This document shows positions 42,071-50,723 of a DNA stretch of 64,000 bases, piece after piece. The position numbers were made by a program, and so were the translations under genes. The stretch is taken from contig JAFQJH010000016.1 in the NCBI GenBank assembly GCA_017415025.1, positions 62,001-126,000 on the forward strand, given 5' to 3'. Each line of letters opens with the position of its first letter. Positions within the stretch are counted from its first letter, which is position 1. Source of the stretch: Clostridia bacterium (GTDB lineage Bacteria; Bacillota; Clostridia; Oscillospirales; Acutalibacteraceae). Below the pieces are notes generated by a model. The model saw nothing but the letters and a program-made list of their open reading frames with translations, did no database searches and was not told the origin of the DNA.

Positions 42071-44372
42071 GATAGAATTTTTTGACGGCGGACTGGGAAC
42101 AATGCTTCAGGCGGGCGGACTCAGGGCAGGGGAATTGCCCGAAACGCTCAATCTGACAAATCCCGAACTAGTTTACAGCGTTCACAGCGCTTATGCACAG
42201 GCAGGTGCGGATATTATCAGCACAAACACATTCGGACTGAATTCATTAAAGTTTGATAATGTACCCGAAATCGCGCGTGCGGCTGTTGCACTTGCTAAAA
42301 AAACAGGTAAAAAAGTAGCCCTCGATATGGGTCCTCTCGGCAAGCTTTTAAAGCCATCAGGCGAGCTTGAATTTGAGGAAGCTTACGAGCTTTACAAGGA
42401 GGTTATCCTTTGTGCAAAGGATGATGTTGATATCATCTTCTTTGAAACGATGACCGACCTTTATGAAATCAAAGCAGGTGTGCTTGCGGCAAAAGAAAAC
42501 TGCAATCTGCCCGTTTTTGTTTCGATGATGTTTGACTCGAACGGCAGACTTCTCACGGGTGCGGATATTGAAACTGCGGTTACAACCTTTGAGGGCTTGC
42601 GCGTTGATGCAATCGGTATGAATTGCGGTCTCGGCCCTGCGGAGATGCTTCCTCTTCTTAAAAAGATGCGTTCGCTTACGTCTCTGCCGATGCTTGCAAA
42701 CCCCAACGCCGGCTTACCAAGGAGCGAAAACGGAAAAACCGTGTTCGATGTTGATGCAGAAACTTTTGCAAAGAATGCACAGGATATCGCCGATATCGGA
42801 ATGTCATACCTCGGCGGTTGCTGCGGTACAACACCCGCGCATATTGAAGCACTCATAAAAACGTGTAAAAAGGATGCATTTATCCCCGAAAACAAGAAAA
42901 CAACAAGAGTTTCCTCATATTCAAAGACCGTGAATTTCTGCGAAACACCGATAATCATCGGCGAGCGTATAAATCCCACGGGCAAAAAGCGCTTCAAAGA
43001 GGCTCTTCGCAACAACGATATTGCTTACATCGTCAACGAAGCTGTTGCACAGGCGGAGAAGGGTGCACACGTGCTCGATGTCAATGTCGGTCTGCCCGAA
43101 ATTGACGAAAACGCGATGATGAAGACTTGTATCGGCGCGTTGCAGAGTGTGACGGATTTGCCCTTGCAGATTGATACCTCCGATACAGTAGCAATGGAAA
43201 CTGCACTCCGTATGTATAACGGAAAGCCGATGCTCAACAGTGTCAACGGTAAAGCAGAATCTATGAAGGCGGTTTTTCCGCTTATCAGAAAATACGGTGC
43301 GGTTACCGTTTGCCTTTGCCTTGACGAAAACGGAATACCCGAAACGGCAGAAGGCAGAATAAAAATTGCCGAAAAGATTATCAGCGTTGCCGAAAGCTAC
43401 GGAATTGATAAAGCTGACCTTATCTTTGACCCGCTTGCGATGTCTGTCAGCACAAATTCGCAGAGCGCAAACGAAACACTTAAGGCGGTTAAATACCTTA
43501 CGGAGACGCTCGGCGTTAAAACAATTCTCGGTGTCAGCAATATTTCCTTCGGTCTGCCCGAGCGCGAAATTGTCAATTCTGCGTTCTTTAATATGGCGAT
43601 GACAAACGGACTTTCGGCAGGCATCATCAATCCCTTGAGCGATGCAATGATGAACACCTACCGCGCGTTTATGGCTCTGCGCGGACTTGACGAAAACTGC
43701 GAGTGCTATATTAACAACGTTACAAAATCCGAAGCCTTACAGCCGCAGACACAGGAAATCGACCTGAAAACGGCAATTATAAAGGGCTTGCAGAAAAAGG
43801 CGGCTGAATGTGCCGAAGAGCTTGCAAAGTCAACAGACAGTCTTGAAATTATCAATAATCACATTATGCCTGCGCTCGATTTTGTCGGCGATGGCTTCGA
43901 AAAAAATAAAATCTTTCTGCCACAGCTTCTTATGAGTGCAGAAAGCGCAAAATCTGCCTTTGAAGTGATAAAATCCAAAATGAAGACGGATGAAAATCAG
44001 CCGAAGGGCGAAAAAATTATTCTTGCCACGGTGCACGGAGATATCCACGACATCGGTAAGAATATTGTCAGAGTACTTCTCGAAAATTACGGCTACGACG
44101 TTATCGACCTCGGCAAGGATGTGCCCGAGGAGGCGGTGCTTGAGGCTGTTATCGGGAACGATGTTAAGCTGGTCGGTCTGTCCGCTTTGATGACAACCAC
44201 AGTTCCCGCAATGGAAAAAACGATTGAACTTCTGCATAAAAATACCGATGCGAAGGTTATTGTCGGCGGTGCGGTGCTCACGGATACGTATGCAAAGATG
44301 ATAAATGCAGACTTTTATGCAAAAGATGCAACACAAACGGTCAAAATTGCCAAAAATTTTTTCACAAAATAA
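42063..44372 (+). CDS. metH: Cobalamin-dependent methionine synthase without reactivation domain
   Basis: A 769-residue enzyme with three modules: a homocysteine-binding barrel (about 1-275; FFDGGLGTML, zinc Cys pair in GGCCGTTPAHI), a pterin-binding barrel (about 295-560; IIGERINPTGKKRF, DVNVGLPEID), and a cap plus B12-binding domain (about 575-769; GDIHDIGKNIV with the cobalt-ligand His). The C-terminal AdoMet-dependent reactivation domain of E. coli MetH is absent, as in many Clostridia, so a separate activation protein must exist elsewhere. GGAG lies before the ATG at 42063, inside the end of metF. Confidence 0.95.
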   Translation: MSKIEFFDGGLGTMLQAGGLRAGELPETLNLTNPELVYSVHSAYAQAGADIISTNTFGLNSLKFDNVPEIARAAVALAKKTGKKVALDMGPLGKLLKPSGELEFEEAYELYKEVILCAKDDVDIIFFETMTDLYEIKAGVLAAKENCNLPVFVSMMFDSNGRLLTGADIETAVTTFEGLRVDAIGMNCGLGPAEMLPLLKKMRSLTSLPMLANPNAGLPRSENGKTVFDVDAETFAKNAQDIADIGMSYLGGCCGTTPAHIEALIKTCKKDAFIPENKKTTRVSSYSKTVNFCETPIIIGERINPTGKKRFKEALRNNDIAYIVNEAVAQAEKGAHVLDVNVGLPEIDENAMMKTCIGALQSVTDLPLQIDTSDTVAMETALRMYNGKPMLNSVNGKAESMKAVFPLIRKYGAVTVCLCLDENGIPETAEGRIKIAEKIISVAESYGIDKADLIFDPLAMSVSTNSQSANETLKAVKYLTETLGVKTILGVSNISFGLPEREIVNSAFFNMAMTNGLSAGIINPLSDAMMNTYRAFMALRGLDENCECYINNVTKSEALQPQTQEIDLKTAIIKGLQKKAAECAEELAKSTDSLEIINNHIMPALDFVGDGFEKNKIFLPQLLMSAESAKSAFEVIKSKMKTDENQPKGEKIILATVHGDIHDIGKNIVRVLLENYGYDVIDLGKDVPEEAVLEAVIGNDVKLVGLSALMTTTVPAMEKTIELLHKNTDAKVIVGGAVLTDTYAKMINADFYAKDATQTVKIAKNFFTK

Positions 44373-44452
44373 AAAATATTTTTCTGTTTTTGTAGATTTT
44401 TTTGTTTATTTGTGATAGAATTGTTGCAAATCAGATTTTGGAGATGATTATT

Positions 44453-45673
44453 TTGAATTTGCAAAGCATTATTGACAAAAAAGACAAAGCCGCAAAATAT
44501 ATGATTGATGAAATCACTCATATTTGCACAAAGTTTGAAAAGCGAGGCCCCGGTGATATCGGTGAAAAGCAGGCTTGCGAGTACTGCGCAGAAGAGATGA
44601 AAAAGCTCGGCTGTGACCGCGTTTATGTTGAGGGCTTCAAGGAAAATCCCAACGCATTCCTCGGCTGGATTTATATTACTATTTCCTGCTGCTTCCTTGC
44701 ACTCGGAGCATATTTCCTCAATGCTCCCGTGATTTCACTTGTTCTTATCGCAATCGGACTTGTACTCTGCGTGCTTCAGTTCGGTCTTTATAAAAAGGTT
44801 GTTGATAAATTATTCCCCGAGAAGACGGGTCACAACGCCGCAGGCTTCAAAAAGCCGACGGGCGAGGTGAAGCGCAGAATCATCTTCAACGGTCACCCCG
44901 ACGCTTCATGGGAATGGCCCTTCAAGTATAAGTTCTCATATCTCGGCTTTGACCTCCATATGATGTTCTGCTTCCTCGGCGCATTCTATATGATCGGCAT
45001 TTCGATAGCAAAGCTTACGGGCGCTGTTGATGCAGAGCTTGCAAAAACACTCGGACTTATCGCACTTGTTTTCGTGCCCTTCTGGTTCGGTCTCTACTTT
45101 ATGTGGAACGAAAAGAGAATTGTTGACGGCGCTAACGATAACCTTTCGGGCTGTTACATCGGTATGGCTATTCTCAAGATGCTCCACGACGAGGGCATTG
45201 AGCTTGAAAATACAGAAATCGGTGTTGTTCTTACAGGTTCGGAGGAAGCAGGCTTGCGCGGTGCAAAGGCTTGGGCGGAAAAGCACAAGGACGAATTCAA
45301 CGACGTTCCGACCTTCGTTTATTCCTATGATACAATCGCACAGAACGAACAGCTTATGGTAAACTACCGCGACCTCAACGGCACGGTTAAGGTTGATAAG
45401 GATGTTTCCGACCTGTTTATGGAAGCTTGTGAAGAGCTCAAAATTCCCTGCAAAAAGGGTATGGTTCCTCCTCTCGGCGGAGCAACGGATTCAGCAGGCT
45501 TTGCACAGGCCGGTATGCGTTCAACAGGTGTTACGGCACTTAATCACGCACTTCCCGATTTCTACCATACAAGACTTGACACTCCCGATGCACTCAATGC
45601 ATCCTGCCTTGCAGATTGCTTCGCAGCATCAGTTAAGGTGCTCGAAATGTTTGACAACGGCGCAAAACAGTAA
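44453..45673 (+). CDS. M28-family zinc peptidase with embedded membrane helices
   Basis: About 406 residues. The M28 metal and catalytic residues occur in order: HPDASW, ANDNLSG, GSEEAG, SYDT and YHTRLDTPD near the C-terminus. Two hydrophobic segments (about residues 70-115) lie before the first metal ligand and two more (about 170-220) between the first and second, so the peptidase is interrupted by four likely membrane helices. The start is taken as TTG at 44453, 9 bp after GGAG. It would be an aminopeptidase-like hydrolase at the cytoplasmic membrane; the substrate is unknown. Confidence 0.85.
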   Translation: MNLQSIIDKKDKAAKYMIDEITHICTKFEKRGPGDIGEKQACEYCAEEMKKLGCDRVYVEGFKENPNAFLGWIYITISCCFLALGAYFLNAPVISLVLIAIGLVLCVLQFGLYKKVVDKLFPEKTGHNAAGFKKPTGEVKRRIIFNGHPDASWEWPFKYKFSYLGFDLHMMFCFLGAFYMIGISIAKLTGAVDAELAKTLGLIALVFVPFWFGLYFMWNEKRIVDGANDNLSGCYIGMAILKMLHDEGIELENTEIGVVLTGSEEAGLRGAKAWAEKHKDEFNDVPTFVYSYDTIAQNEQLMVNYRDLNGTVKVDKDVSDLFMEACEELKIPCKKGMVPPLGGATDSAGFAQAGMRSTGVTALNHALPDFYHTRLDTPDALNASCLADCFAASVKVLEMFDNGAKQ

Positions 45674-45679
45674 AGAATT

Positions 45680-45712
45680 AACAGCTATGCAGCGATGCAT
45701 AGCTGTTTTTTT
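45680..45712 (+). terminator. Intrinsic terminator
   Basis: Perfect 12-bp stem AACAGCTATGCA with a GCGA tetraloop, then TTTTTTT. Confidence 0.93.
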
Positions 45713-45768
45713 GTAGTATAGAACTATTTGCGGATTTATCCGATTCGGACTGTCATACTGTGCAAAAA

Positions 45769-46380
45769 TCAGTTTTTACTTACAACCTTCTTATGCCACG
45801 AACGCTTGTGGCATTCGGGGCACTTCATATATCTTGTTCTGCCTATATGAGGTGCGATAAACACTGATTTATACCGAGGTACATATTGGTGGCGGCAGCT
45901 ACGGCATTCGTAATACCCTGCAACCTGCTCAACGCGCAGAAGAAACGGAATTGCAACCAACAGCGGTATCATACCCGATAATACTATCACGACCTGCTTC
46001 CATTCTTCCATCGGTACGGTCAGGCCTATCACGGCACCAACCAAAAAAGGTATACTTGCCATTATTCCTGCGAGTAATTCCATACGGAGCAGTCGCTTAT
46101 CCGCTTCCTGCTTCTGCCTGACCATTTCAAGCAGATTGTTTTCTGATTCTCTGTTGTAATTATCCATTGTTACAACCTCCCCACTTAATAAATCATTAAC
46201 GCTGATTTTAAGAATTTCACAAAGCTCGAGCATAATCGAAGAGTCAGGCATAGATTTTCCGTTTTCCCATTTCGAAACAGCTCGGTCCGTGATGTTCAGC
46301 ATTTCTGCCAACTGCATTTGCGTCAGATTGTTGGCTTTTCTTCGCTCGGCAATGAATCTGCCGATTTTAATCTGATCCAT
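45769..46380 (-). CDS. XRE-type regulator with two membrane helices and a C-terminal zinc ribbon
   Basis: A 203-residue protein. Residues 5-65 are a Cro/CI helix-turn-helix (NLTQMQLAEMLNITDRAVSKWENGKSMPD). Two hydrophobic helices follow (about 105-122 and 130-147), and the tail has two CxxC pairs (CRSC, CPEC) in a zinc-ribbon pattern. DNA binding from the membrane, with the Cys tail sensing metal or redox state, is a reasonable guess but inferred from layout. AGGAGG precedes the ATG. No obvious target gene is adjacent except the FAD dehydrogenase. Confidence 0.85.
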   Translation of the reverse strand: MDQIKIGRFIAERRKANNLTQMQLAEMLNITDRAVSKWENGKSMPDSSIMLELCEILKISVNDLLSGEVVTMDNYNRESENNLLEMVRQKQEADKRLLRMELLAGIMASIPFLVGAVIGLTVPMEEWKQVVIVLSGMIPLLVAIPFLLRVEQVAGYYECRSCRHQYVPRYKSVFIAPHIGRTRYMKCPECHKRSWHKKVVSKN

Positions 46381-46432
46381 CCTATGCCTCCTTTCAATTG
46401 TATTTTAATCAGTTTATGCCATTAAATCTACA

Positions 46433-46469
46433 AACCAACGGTTGAGTGGGGATAAATCAACCGTTGGTT
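46433..46469 (-). terminator. Hairpin after the FAD dehydrogenase gene
   Basis: A perfect 13-bp stem (AACCAACGGTTGA at 46433-46445 with 46457-46469), 11-nt loop. The T-rich tail on the minus strand is weak (TGTAGATTT), so it is a moderate terminator. Confidence 0.6.
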
Positions 46470-46478
46470 CTGAAAATT

Positions 46479-47870
46479 TTAATATATTTTTCTGCCCATC
46501 AGAACACCCATAACGGATGCCATCATCAGGCCTCTTGTCCAGCCGCTCGAGTCGCCGAGACAATGCAGATTTTCGACGTTGGTGTTGAAGTCGCTGTCCA
46601 TCTTGACTCTGTTGCTGTAAAATTTCAGCTCGGGGGAGTAGAGCAGAGTTTCATACGATGCAAAGCCGGGTGCAACGTGGTCAACCGCCTGAATAAAGCC
46701 GATGATATTCGTCATCGCTCTGTAAGGCATTGCCGCCGTGATGTCGCCTGCGACTGCGTCCGGGAGTGTCGGCTTAAGATTGGAGAAATAGAGCTCCTTT
46801 TCCCAGGTGCGCTTACCGTCGAGAATATCGCCGAAGCGCTGGACGAGAATGTGTCCCGTACCGAGCATATTTGTCAGCTCGCCGACCTTTTGTGCATAAG
46901 AAATAGGCTGATTGAACGGATGTGAGAAGTTGTGAGAGCAGAGAATTGCAAGGTTAGTGTTGTCGGATTTAAGCTCCTTATACGAGTGTCCGTTGACGAC
47001 GGCGAGGTTATTGTCATAGTTTTCCTGACTTACGAAGCCGCCGGGATTCTGGCAGAAGGTGCGCACCTTGTTTTTGAACGGGCGGGGATAGCCGATGAGC
47101 TTTGACTCGTAAAGCACTTCGTTAACCTCCTCCATAACCTCGTTGCGTACCTCAACGCGCACACCGATGTCAACCGTGCCCGGAAGGTGGGCAATATCGT
47201 GCTCGCCGCAGATTTTCTCGAGCCATTCGGCACCTCTTCTGCCTGTTGCAACGATAGTCTTTTCTGCAAGAATTTCAAATTCTTTACCGTGATTGTCACG
47301 GATGATTGCACCGTTGCATTTTGTACCCTCAAGGATGATGTCCGAGCATTCGCATCCGAAAAGAATTTCAACGCCGTTTGCAATAAGATATTTTTCAATC
47401 GCAAGATAAATGTCCTGTGCCTTTTCCGTGCCGAGGTGACGGATAGGACAATCGACAAGCTTGAGACCTGCCTGAATCGCACGGGCGCGGATTCGCTTGA
47501 CCGCCTCGGGATTGCTTATGCCCTCAATCTTCGTATCAGCGCCGAATTCAAGATAAATTGAGTCTGTATAATCAATGGTTTCCTGCGCTTTTATTTCACC
47601 GATGAGTGACGGAAGGTCACCGCCGACCTCGTAGCTTAACGAAAGCTTGCCGTCGGAGAATGCGCCTGCGCCCGAAAAGCCCGTTGTGATGTGGCAATAA
47701 GGCTTGCAACTGACGCATTTTTTTGTTTGTGATTTCGGGCAATGTCTGTTTTCGACGGACTGACCCTTTTCAACGATAGTGATATGCTTTTTTGTTCCCT
47801 TGCGTATCATTTCAAGTGCCGTGAAAATACCCGCAGGACCTGCACCTATAATAACAACGTCTGTTTTCAT
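46479..47870 (-). CDS. FAD-dependent dehydrogenase (HI0933/GidA-like fold)
   Basis: About 463 residues with an N-terminal FAD motif (DVVIIGAGPAGIFTALEM), a Cys-rich segment near residue 50 (HCPKSQTKKCVSCKPYC), GFSGAGAFSDGKLS, and a C-terminal NLHCLGDSSGWTRGLMMASVMG cofactor motif. This matches the conserved but uncharacterised NAD(FAD)-utilising dehydrogenases found in Clostridia. The ATG at 47870 has GGAGG 7 bp upstream. A strong hairpin with a U tract sits between the promoter and this ribosome site, so expression may depend on read-through. The physiological substrate is unknown. Confidence 0.82.
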   Translation of the reverse strand: MKTDVVIIGAGPAGIFTALEMIRKGTKKHITIVEKGQSVENRHCPKSQTKKCVSCKPYCHITTGFSGAGAFSDGKLSLSYEVGGDLPSLIGEIKAQETIDYTDSIYLEFGADTKIEGISNPEAVKRIRARAIQAGLKLVDCPIRHLGTEKAQDIYLAIEKYLIANGVEILFGCECSDIILEGTKCNGAIIRDNHGKEFEILAEKTIVATGRRGAEWLEKICGEHDIAHLPGTVDIGVRVEVRNEVMEEVNEVLYESKLIGYPRPFKNKVRTFCQNPGGFVSQENYDNNLAVVNGHSYKELKSDNTNLAILCSHNFSHPFNQPISYAQKVGELTNMLGTGHILVQRFGDILDGKRTWEKELYFSNLKPTLPDAVAGDITAAMPYRAMTNIIGFIQAVDHVAPGFASYETLLYSPELKFYSNRVKMDSDFNTNVENLHCLGDSSGWTRGLMMASVMGVLMGRKIY

Positions 47871-47882
47871 AATACTGCCTCC

Positions 47883-47931
47883 AAAAAAATAAACCGCTGA
47901 ACAGTCCACCGTAATGGACTGACTTCAGCGG
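47883..47931 (-). terminator. Attenuator-like hairpin in the leader of the FAD dehydrogenase gene
   Basis: On the minus strand CCGCTGAA-GT-CAGTCCA pairs with TGGACTG-TTCAGCGG (15 pairs, a 2-nt bulge, 6-nt loop), and TTTATTTTTTT follows directly, just before GGAGG of the downstream gene. It begins about 30 bp after the promoter. Confidence 0.75.
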
Positions 47932-47952
47932 AAATCAATCTCGTTACAATCT

Positions 47953-47981
47953 ATTTTATCATTTCTCTTTATTTTTGTCAA
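47953..47981 (-). promoter_or_regulatory. Promoter of the FAD dehydrogenase gene
   Basis: Minus strand consensus TTGACA (47981-47976), 17-bp spacer, TAAAAT (47958-47953). Confidence 0.82.
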
Positions 47982-47994
47982 CGATTCAGCTGTC

Positions 47995-48023
47995 TTGCAA
48001 TTCAAGCCGAAAAATGTTATAAT
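47995..48023 (+). promoter_or_regulatory. Promoter of the GH5 gene
   Basis: TTGCAA (47995-48000), 17-bp spacer, TATAAT (48018-48023), 13 bp from the divergent -35 box. Confidence 0.8.
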
Positions 48024-48054
48024 CATTTCATTATAGAAAAAGTGAGGTTTAAGT

Positions 48055-49518
48055 ATGGATAAAATCAAAGCGTTTAAACAGGTTCTTGTTGACGACAAGG
48101 GCAGAGAACGAATTTTCCACGGCGTAAACTTTGTTAATAAATGCGACTATATCGCAGGCGAGCAGCGAGTGCCCGACCTCGACGAAGAAATGGTAAAAAA
48201 GATTGCCGCTAACGGTGTCAATCTCATTCGATTCGGCTTCACTTGGGCAAATATCGAGCCGAACCCGGGTGAATATAATGATGCCTACATTGATGCAATG
48301 GGCGAGGTGCTCGACCTTCTTGAAAAATACAATATCTATGCTTTCCTTGATATGCATCAGGATTTGTATTCTTCAGTTACCAATTCAGACGGCGCACCTG
48401 CGTGGGCAGTGCTCCTTGACGGTGTTGAGGTTAAACCGACTAAATTCGTTTGGGCAGAGGGCTATTTCTGGGGCAAGGCGTGCCATACTGCTTTTGATAA
48501 CTTCTGGGCAAACAGAAAGGTCAAGGGTAAGGGTCTTCAGGATTATTATGCCGATTGCTGGGCACACGTTATTGAAAAAATCGGTGATAAGCCTGCGGTT
48601 ATCGGCTATGATATTATGAACGAGCCGTTCCCCGGTTCGCCCGGCGGAAAGGTGTTCAAGAGAATTGTTGCAGGCGCAGTCAAGACTATTCTTTTTGATA
48701 AAGAGGTAAAGAGACTTGACCTTATCAAGGCCCTTTTTGACAAGGAAGATCCTATCGGCAGAGTGCTGACTCATATTGATTATGCACCGTTCCACAGAGT
48801 TACGAAATCCTCCGAGGAAATTATCCGAGAGTTTGATACAAAGGTTTATGCTCCGTTTATTTCAAGAGTTGCGGCAAGAATGCGTCAGGTCAGCGACAAG
48901 ATTGTTATTATGAATAACTGCTACTATTCAAATCTCGGCATTCCGTTCTGCGCTCCTCCTGTTACGGTTGACGGAAAGCGCGACGAAAATCAGGTTTTTG
49001 CGCCGCACGCTTATGACCTTATGGTTGACACTCCTGCGTACAAATTTGCACATAACGGCAGAGTAGCGGGTATCTTCGGTGAGCACAGAAACAGCCAGAA
49101 CAGACTTGATGTTCCCGTAATTGTCGGTGAATGGGGAAGCTTCGGCGATGATACGGACGATTGGCTTCCGCATATCAATCATCTGTTCGGTGTTTTTGAA
49201 AAATATAAGTGGAGCCATACATACTGGTGCTACATTGAGGGCTTCTTTGAAAACCGTCTTATGAAGGTTTTCCGCCGTCCGTTCCCGAAGGCAGTTTCGG
49301 GTACGATTGACAGCTATCATTACGATATTGACACCAAAATTTTCACACTTGATTTCACACAGGATGAAAACGCCTGCGGTGAGACAATCATCGGCACTCC
49401 GTTTGAGGTTGAAAGTGTGACAGTTGACGGAGAGTCTTATCCTGTCGATTGCAGAAATTACGAGCTGTTTATCAACACAACAGCAGGTAAGCACAGCATA
49501 AAGGTCAAGGTTAAATAA
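48055..49518 (+). CDS. GH5 endoglycoceramidase-like glycosidase
   Basis: A 487-residue (beta/alpha)8 enzyme with a C-terminal beta-sandwich (from about 405, PFPKAVSGTIDSYHYD). Acid/base Glu190 is in DIMNEPFPG and nucleophile Glu359 in VIVGEWGSFGDD; IRFGFTWANIEP and DMHQDLYS match endoglycosylceramidases, which cut the glycan from ceramide. No signal peptide is seen, unlike typical secreted enzymes of this group, so it may act inside the cell or on short glycosides such as flavonoid or steryl glucosides. It has its own strong promoter and terminator. Confidence 0.85.
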   Translation: MDKIKAFKQVLVDDKGRERIFHGVNFVNKCDYIAGEQRVPDLDEEMVKKIAANGVNLIRFGFTWANIEPNPGEYNDAYIDAMGEVLDLLEKYNIYAFLDMHQDLYSSVTNSDGAPAWAVLLDGVEVKPTKFVWAEGYFWGKACHTAFDNFWANRKVKGKGLQDYYADCWAHVIEKIGDKPAVIGYDIMNEPFPGSPGGKVFKRIVAGAVKTILFDKEVKRLDLIKALFDKEDPIGRVLTHIDYAPFHRVTKSSEEIIREFDTKVYAPFISRVAARMRQVSDKIVIMNNCYYSNLGIPFCAPPVTVDGKRDENQVFAPHAYDLMVDTPAYKFAHNGRVAGIFGEHRNSQNRLDVPVIVGEWGSFGDDTDDWLPHINHLFGVFEKYKWSHTYWCYIEGFFENRLMKVFRRPFPKAVSGTIDSYHYDIDTKIFTLDFTQDENACGETIIGTPFEVESVTVDGESYPVDCRNYELFINTTAGKHSIKVKVK

Positions 49519-49526
49519 TAAAAGTT

Positions 49527-49559
49527 AAATCCGCAATACTTCGGTGTTGCGGATTTTTT
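49527..49559 (+). terminator. Intrinsic terminator of the GH5 gene
   Basis: 13-bp stem (one T-G pair) closed by a TTCG tetraloop, then TTTTTT. Confidence 0.93.
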
Positions 49560-49656
49560 ATACCAAACCCGAGCAAATACGAGCAAAATCTTAAAAATCG
49601 AAGAAAAACGGAGCAAATGACATCATAATTTTAAAAATCGAGCTGTCAAAAACAAA

Positions 49657-49732
49657 TTTGACCTTTTCTGACCTTTGACGAAAGGTCAAAGAAGGTCTAT
49701 AATTTATCACAGAAAGGTCAAAGAAAGTCAAA
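49657..49732 (+). promoter_or_regulatory. ctsR promoter overlapped by three CtsR-type boxes
   Basis: The promoter TTGACG (49675-49680), N17, TATAAT (49698-49703) is embraced by heptad-N3-heptad sites: inverted TTTGACC-TTT-TCTGACC at 49657-49673, GGTCAAA-GAA-GGTCTAT at 49684-49700, and GGTCAAA-GAA-AGTCAAA at 49716-49732. They match the CtsR operator RGTCAAA-N3-RGTCAAA, the middle one with a weak second half. Confidence 0.9.
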
Positions 49733-49757
49733 GTCAAAAACGAAAGAAGATGATGAT

Positions 49758-50207
49758 ATGAGTATGAGTAACATCATAGCGCAGATGATACTTGAGATGA
49801 TGCAGGATGCGGGCGAGACCGAAATCCAGCGTAACGAGCTTGCGCAGACTCTCGGCTGTGTTCCCAGCCAGATTAATTACGTTATATCGTCACGCTTTAC
49901 CCCCGAGCAGGGCTATACGGTTGAAAGCCGACGGGGAGGCGGAGGTTATATTCGGATTGCACGCATAAAATATGATAAGGGTGCGATGCTTATGCACGTT
50001 GTCAACACCGTCGGAACAGCTATCGATGAGGCAACCTGCAGAGCGCATATTCAGAACCTTAATTATCAGAACATTGTTTCACAGGATGAGGCAAGGCTTA
50101 TTCTCACGGCAACGAGCGATAAATGCTACCGTGAGCTGCCGCCGCAGCTTCGTGACAGAGTTCGGGCAACTATCTTTAAACAAATGCTATTAAACGTGAA
50201 AGGATGA
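49758..50207 (+). CDS. ctsR: Class III stress gene repressor CtsR
   Basis: A 149-residue dimeric repressor of clp genes. The winged helix-turn-helix with LGCVPSQINYVISSRFT and the Arg/Gly wing ESRRGGGGYIRI (near residue 62) are diagnostic. The C-terminal part is the dimer/McsB-target region. It is first in ctsR-mcsA-mcsB-clpC and autoregulated through the boxes upstream. The start could be ATG 49758 or ATG 49764. Confidence 0.96.
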   Translation: MSMSNIIAQMILEMMQDAGETEIQRNELAQTLGCVPSQINYVISSRFTPEQGYTVESRRGGGGYIRIARIKYDKGAMLMHVVNTVGTAIDEATCRAHIQNLNYQNIVSQDEARLILTATSDKCYRELPPQLRDRVRATIFKQMLLNVKG

Positions 50208-50213
50208 TTATAT

Positions 50214-50723
50214 ATGTTGTGTCAGAATTGCGGAAAAAATGAAGCCACGACTCATATCAAAAGAGTTGTGAACGGCGAAACAGCGGAAACTCATCTTTGT
50301 GTTTCCTGTGCGGAGCATCTCGGCTACGGCGATATGTTTTCGGGCTTCGGCTTTAATCTTGACGGATTTTTCGGCGGACTTTTAGGTGAAACAATGCCTC
50401 TTCTCGGCGCCGAGCGTGAAGAGAAATGTCCGAAATGCGGCTACACCTTCTCGGATATTGCAAAGAGCGGAAAGCTTGGCTGTGCGGATTGCTACCGCAA
50501 GTTTTATGATAAGCTTCTTCCGTCCTTACAGCGTATCCACGGTAAAATCAAGCATACGGGCAAGCAGGCAATGATACCCGTGCAGGCAAGCTCGGAACCG
50601 AAAATCAATCCCGTAGCAAAGCTTAAGGAAGATTTGCAGAAGGCTATCGAAGAGCAGAATTTTGAAGAAGCGGCAGTGCTTCGCGACAGAATAAAAGAAA
50701 TGGAGGCGGACAAGAATGAATAA
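50214..50723 (+). CDS. mcsA: McsA, activator of protein arginine kinase
   Basis: A 169-residue zinc protein with four CxxC pairs (CQNC, CVSC, CPKC, CADC) in the first 90 residues and a C-terminal UVR motif (LQKAIEEQNFEEAAVLRDRIKEME). It binds and activates McsB and modulates CtsR. It overlaps mcsB by 8 bp and lies 6 bp after ctsR. Confidence 0.96.
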   Translation: MLCQNCGKNEATTHIKRVVNGETAETHLCVSCAEHLGYGDMFSGFGFNLDGFFGGLLGETMPLLGAEREEKCPKCGYTFSDIAKSGKLGCADCYRKFYDKLLPSLQRIHGKIKHTGKQAMIPVQASSEPKINPVAKLKEDLQKAIEEQNFEEAAVLRDRIKEMEADKNE

